Shown here piece by piece: positions 5,881-8,382 of a stretch of 8,382 nucleotides of DNA. Location: NCBI GenBank assembly GCA_964402055.1, contig CAYOAV010000072.1:1-8382 (forward strand), read 5' to 3'. Source of the stretch: UMGS363 sp964402055 (GTDB lineage: Bacteria > Bacillota > Clostridia > Oscillospirales > Ruminococcaceae). The position numbers and the translations under genes were made by a program. Every line of letters starts with the position of its first letter. Positions within the stretch are counted from its first letter, which is position 1. The notes beneath the pieces were generated by a model, which searched no databases, was not told where the DNA came from, and saw only the letters and a list, made by a program, of their open reading frames with translations.

Positions 5881-6115
5881 CGTTGATAAAGGAAGGCAAG
5901 GCTCAATAGTGAGCTTACAGAGAGCTGTGGTCATCGGCTGTAAACCATAGCAGGCTTCAGAGTATTGCAAACCGCCTTTTGAGTGCGTTTAACCAACGCC
6001 GCAGGTCTGCGTTAAAGGCATTTAATGAGGTGTACTCGTTTTCGGGTGCATAAATTAGGGTGGAACCACGGTTTTTATCGTCCCTGATGCTTTAAAAAAG
6101 CGTCAGGGCGTTTTT
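5881..6115 (+). promoter_or_regulatory. T-box leader of thrS (threonine-tRNA sensing riboswitch)
   Basis: The RNA senses uncharged tRNA-Thr and then lets transcription continue into thrS. The T-box sequence AGGGTGGAACCACG is at 6057-6070. Stem I is closed by CGTTG (5881-5885) with CAACG (5994-5998), extended by TAAA (5887-5890) with TTTA (5988-5991). Inside are a hairpin GCTCA-ATAG-TGAGC (5901-5914), the typical CAGAGAGC element, and an upper stem CTGTGG with CCATAG. The proposed specifier is ACC (5971-5973), a Thr codon, followed by a purine and CCTTTTGAG as is usual. Stem III is TGTACTCG-TTTT-CGGGTGCA (6031-6050). In the antiterminator AGGG (6057-6060) and ACG (6068-6070) pair with CCCT (6082-6085) and CGT (6079-6081). 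In the alternative fold the latter bases join the terminator. The class and gene match are secure; the exact specifier frame is read by eye. Confidence 0.95.
6079..6115 (+). terminator. conditional terminator of the T-box leader
   Basis: CCCTGATGC (6082-6090) pairs with GCGTCAGGG (6100-6108, one wobble) around a 9-nt loop, followed by CG and TTTTTATTTT. The 5' arm overlaps the bases used in the antiterminator, so the two folds exclude each other. Confidence 0.92.
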
Positions 6116-6176
6116 ATTTTCTCAATATAGGGAATAATACAACATAACTGACGAAGTAAAAATGGAGGTATAAAAA

Positions 6177-8123
6177 ATGGTAAGGCTTACACTTAAGGAC
6201 GGCAGTATCAGAGAATGCGAAAAGGGTGCATCAGCTGCCGAGGTCATCAAGGGTATCGGAATGGGTCTTTATAAGGCGGCTTGTGCTGTAAAGCTCGGTG
6301 ACAAGGTATGTGATATCCGCACAAAAATCGAAGAGGACTGCGAATTTGAGGTTCTTACATTTGATACAGAGGACGGCAAAAGGGCGTTCAACCATACAGC
6401 GTCGCATATCCTTGCACAGGCTGTAAAGCGTCTTTACCCCAATGTAAAGCTTGCGATAGGTCCTTCTATCCAGGACGGTTTTTATTATGATTTCGATGCT
6501 CCCAAGGCATTCACTCCCGATGATCTTACAAAGATTGAAGTGGAAATGAAGAAGATCGCCAAGGAGGGCATTGAGCTTGAAAAATTCGAGCTTTCTCCCG
6601 AAGAAGCAATGAAAAAGCTTGAAGAAATGGGCGAACCCTACAAGGTTGAGCTTTGCAAGGAGCATGCTGACAAGGGTGAACCTATATCATTCTACAAGCA
6701 GGGCGACTTTATCGACCTTTGTGCAGGACCTCACCTTGCTTCAACAGCTCCTGTAAAGGCTGTAAAGCTTCTTTCCTGTACAGGTGCATACTGGAGAGGT
6801 GATTCCAAGGGCAAACAGCTCTGCCGTATTTACGGAACAGCTTTCCCTAAGGCAAGCGAGCTTGAAGCATTCCTTACCGCAAGAGAGGAAGCACAGAAGC
6901 GTGACCACAACAAGCTTGGACGTGAGCTTGAATATTTCACAACTGTTGATTATATCGGACAGGGACTTCCCATACTTCTTCCAAAGGGTGCAAAGGTTAT
7001 CCAGACGCTCCAGCGTTGGGTTGAAGATGTAGAAGCATCAAAGGGCTGTCTGCTTACAAAAACTCCATATATGGCAAAGCGTGAGCTTTACAAGGTTTCA
7101 GGACATTGGGATCATTATCTTGATGGTATGTTCATTCTTGGCGACCCGAATGACGAGGAAAAGGAGTGCTTTGCTCTCCGTCCTATGACCTGTCCGTTCC
7201 AGTATCAGGTTTTCCTCAACCGTGCAAGAAGCTACCGTGATCTGCCTATGCGTCTGACAGAAACATCTACCCTTTTCAGAAATGAGGACAGCGGCGAAAT
7301 GCACGGACTTATCCGTGTTCGTCAGTTCACGATTTCCGAGGGACATTATATCCTCCGTCCTGAACAGCTTGAAGAAGAATTTAAGGGCTGTCTTGAGCTT
7401 GCGAAGTATATGCTTGATACCGTAGGACTTCTTGAGGACTGTACTTTCCGCTTCTCGCAGTGGGATCCTGCTAACCCGAAGAATAAGTACGAGGGTACTG
7501 CTGAACAGTGGGAACACGCACAGAATGCGATGGAAAAGATACTCAATGACCTTGATGTAGATTATACTATCGGTATAGATGAGGCCGCTTTCTACGGTCC
7601 TAAGCTTGATATTCAGTATAAAAATGTATTCGGCAAGGAAGATACACTCGTAACAATTCAGATCGATATGCTTCTCGCTGAAAAATTCGGAATGGAATAT
7701 ACTGATGTTGACGGCAAAAAACGCAGACCTTATATCATTCACAGAACATCTCTCGGCTGCTATGAGCGTACACTTGCTTATCTTATTGAAAAATATGCAG
7801 GCGTTCTTCCTCTTTGGCTTGCTCCCGAGCAGGTAAGAGTTCTTCCTATCGGTGAAGCACATCAGGCTTACGCACAGGAAATTGCTGACAAGATGACCGC
7901 TCACGGAATGAGAGTTTCCGTTGACAAGCGTGACGAAAATATCGGTACAAAGATCAAGTCTTCACGTCTTGAAAGAATACCATACACATTGATAATCGGC
8001 GACAAGGAAATGGAAAATGGTTCTGTAACTATCCGTTCAAGAAAAGAGGGCGAGCTTCCTGATGTTAAGGTTGATGAAGCACTCGCAAAGATCTTTACGG
8101 AGAATGACACCAAGTCAAAATAA
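6177..8123 (+). CDS. thrS: threonyl-tRNA synthetase
   Basis: The enzyme charges tRNA-Thr with threonine in the cytoplasm. Its 648 residues are the usual length. Order of parts: TGS domain (about 1-62), editing domain, class II catalytic core, anticodon-binding domain (about 545-648). Editing-site residues H73, H77, C182 and H186 (HTASH and CAGPH) have the same numbers as in E. coli ThrRS. The zinc ligands of the active site are visible as C339 (PMTC), H390 (SEGH) and H522 (IIHR). Motif 2 is FRNE with R368, and motif 3 has R531 in LGCYERTLAYL. The text after PMTC is PFQYQVF rather than the PGHVQIF of the E. coli enzyme, a variant of the bacterial type and not a defect. The ATG is preceded by GGAGG (6164-6168) at 8 nt. 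Expression is governed by the T-box leader upstream, and an intrinsic terminator follows 46 nt after the stop, so the gene appears monocistronic. Confidence 0.98.
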   Translation: MVRLTLKDGSIRECEKGASAAEVIKGIGMGLYKAACAVKLGDKVCDIRTKIEEDCEFEVLTFDTEDGKRAFNHTASHILAQAVKRLYPNVKLAIGPSIQDGFYYDFDAPKAFTPDDLTKIEVEMKKIAKEGIELEKFELSPEEAMKKLEEMGEPYKVELCKEHADKGEPISFYKQGDFIDLCAGPHLASTAPVKAVKLLSCTGAYWRGDSKGKQLCRIYGTAFPKASELEAFLTAREEAQKRDHNKLGRELEYFTTVDYIGQGLPILLPKGAKVIQTLQRWVEDVEASKGCLLTKTPYMAKRELYKVSGHWDHYLDGMFILGDPNDEEKECFALRPMTCPFQYQVFLNRARSYRDLPMRLTETSTLFRNEDSGEMHGLIRVRQFTISEGHYILRPEQLEEEFKGCLELAKYMLDTVGLLEDCTFRFSQWDPANPKNKYEGTAEQWEHAQNAMEKILNDLDVDYTIGIDEAAFYGPKLDIQYKNVFGKEDTLVTIQIDMLLAEKFGMEYTDVDGKKRRPYIIHRTSLGCYERTLAYLIEKYAGVLPLWLAPEQVRVLPIGEAHQAYAQEIADKMTAHGMRVSVDKRDENIGTKIKSSRLERIPYTLIIGDKEMENGSVTIRSRKEGELPDVKVDEALAKIFTENDTKSK

Positions 8124-8169
8124 TTTGACTCACGAAGTAAATTTATCTGAACTGTTTAAATAATTAATC

Positions 8170-8205
8170 AAAAACTCCCTCGAATTGATTTTTGAGGGAG
8201 TTTTT
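8170..8205 (+). terminator. intrinsic terminator after thrS
   Basis: A perfect 12-bp stem, AAAAACTCCCTC (8170-8181) with GAGGGAGTTTTT (8194-8205), has a 12-nt loop and ends in five T. Because the 5' arm begins with five A, the same hairpin would also stop transcription coming from the right on the minus strand. Confidence 0.93.
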
Positions 8206-8238
8206 CGTTGTATTTCAAAAAAAGCAACAGAAAAACGG

Positions 8239-8268
8239 TTGACAATGCAGTAAATAGTGTGTTATAAT
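8239..8268 (+). promoter_or_regulatory. consensus sigma-A promoter with extended -10, reading out of the window
   Basis: TTGACA (8239-8244), an 18-base spacer, TATAAT (8263-8268), with TG at 8260-8261 one base before the -10. Both hexamers are perfect. The start point would be near 8275. The gene driven is beyond the right edge. Confidence 0.85.
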
Positions 8269-8274
8269 TAACTT

Positions 8275-8382
8275 CTGTTTTGTAAAAATCAATATATTTA
8301 ATTTATTTGTCGGCATAGGGCAAAGAGTTTTGTCAGGAATACGCTGATTAAAGCAAAGCGTTCGTTTCGCCGTTTTGAAAAA
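8275..8382 (+). other. start of a structured untranslated leader or small RNA (incomplete)
   Basis: After the promoter no start codon with a ribosome site is seen up to the edge. The transcript can fold as a three-way arrangement: CGGC (8311-8314) closes with GCCG (8369-8372), enclosing GGCAAA-GAGT-TTTGTC (8319-8334) and ACGCT (8341-8345) with AGCGT (8357-8361). I recognise no known riboswitch in it. In many bacteria infC-rpmI-rplT follows thrS and can carry a leader bound by L20; whether that applies here cannot be seen. Confidence 0.35.

Noticed and set aside
7098..7904. 268-codon open frame on the minus strand inside thrS
   Set aside because: It lies wholly antisense to a secure thrS gene. 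The translation has no recognisable domain, is rich in Ser, Leu, Ile and Lys as expected of a reverse-frame artefact, and I see no promoter or ribosome site for it.
8314..8365. c-di-GMP-I (GEMM) riboswitch
   Set aside because: GGGCAAA and GCAAAGC are present, but the expected ACGCAAAGCC context, the GNRA-capped stem between them and the following GG-rich hairpin are missing.
1..8382. CRISPR array, transposon ends, tRNA genes, prophage or diversity-generating elements
   Set aside because: No regularly spaced repeats, no transposase or integrase frames, no cloverleaf sequence and no reverse transcriptase were seen on either strand. The region reads as core chromosome plus a small accessory cluster.

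Overview
The window looks like a chromosomal segment of a Firmicute, most likely a clostridial, Ruminococcus-like gut bacterium. This is an inference from four things: moderately AT-rich DNA, a T-box leader in front of thrS, a 520-residue RNase Y with an N-terminal membrane anchor, and a DUF4321-type small membrane protein. No rRNA, tRNA, CRISPR array, transposase or integrase was seen. The sequence carries an assembly gap of 100 N (3043-3142).

Layout. From 5335 down to 1 everything reads on the minus strand. First comes rny (RNase Y), closed by an intrinsic terminator. A tight cluster follows: an O-antigen-ligase/polymerase-like membrane protein (interrupted by the N gap), a DUF4321 membrane protein, a FliB-type cysteine-rich protein (flagellin lysine-N-methylase family), and the first 379 residues of an MmeI/YeeA-like restriction-modification DNA methyltransferase. 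That last gene leaves the window just before its SAM-binding motif. The gaps within the cluster are 7, 3 and 18 bases, so these four genes are probably one transcript.

The 5336-6176 stretch is the regulatory heart of the window. It holds two divergent sigma-A-type promoters: TTGACA-17-TACAAT on the minus strand towards rny, and TTGACA-17-TAACAT with an extended -10 on the plus strand towards thrS. The rny promoter would give an unusually long leader of about 400 nt with several hairpins and a weak terminator-like element, possibly a separate small RNA. The thrS promoter drives a complete T-box leader with a proposed ACC threonine specifier, antiterminator and terminator.

thrS (6177-8123) encodes a full-length threonyl-tRNA synthetase with its editing-site and zinc-site residues intact, and ends at a strong intrinsic terminator. 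Beyond it lies a near-perfect consensus promoter (8239-8268). Its transcript begins with a short foldable leader that runs out of the window; the gene it serves is not visible.

Most of the window is ordinary core genome. The parts that merit a second look are the long rny leader or candidate sRNA, the 10-bp inverted repeat touching the thrS -10 element, the Tyr in place of the usual catalytic His of the ligase-like protein, the truncated restriction-modification gene, and the unassigned leader at the right edge.
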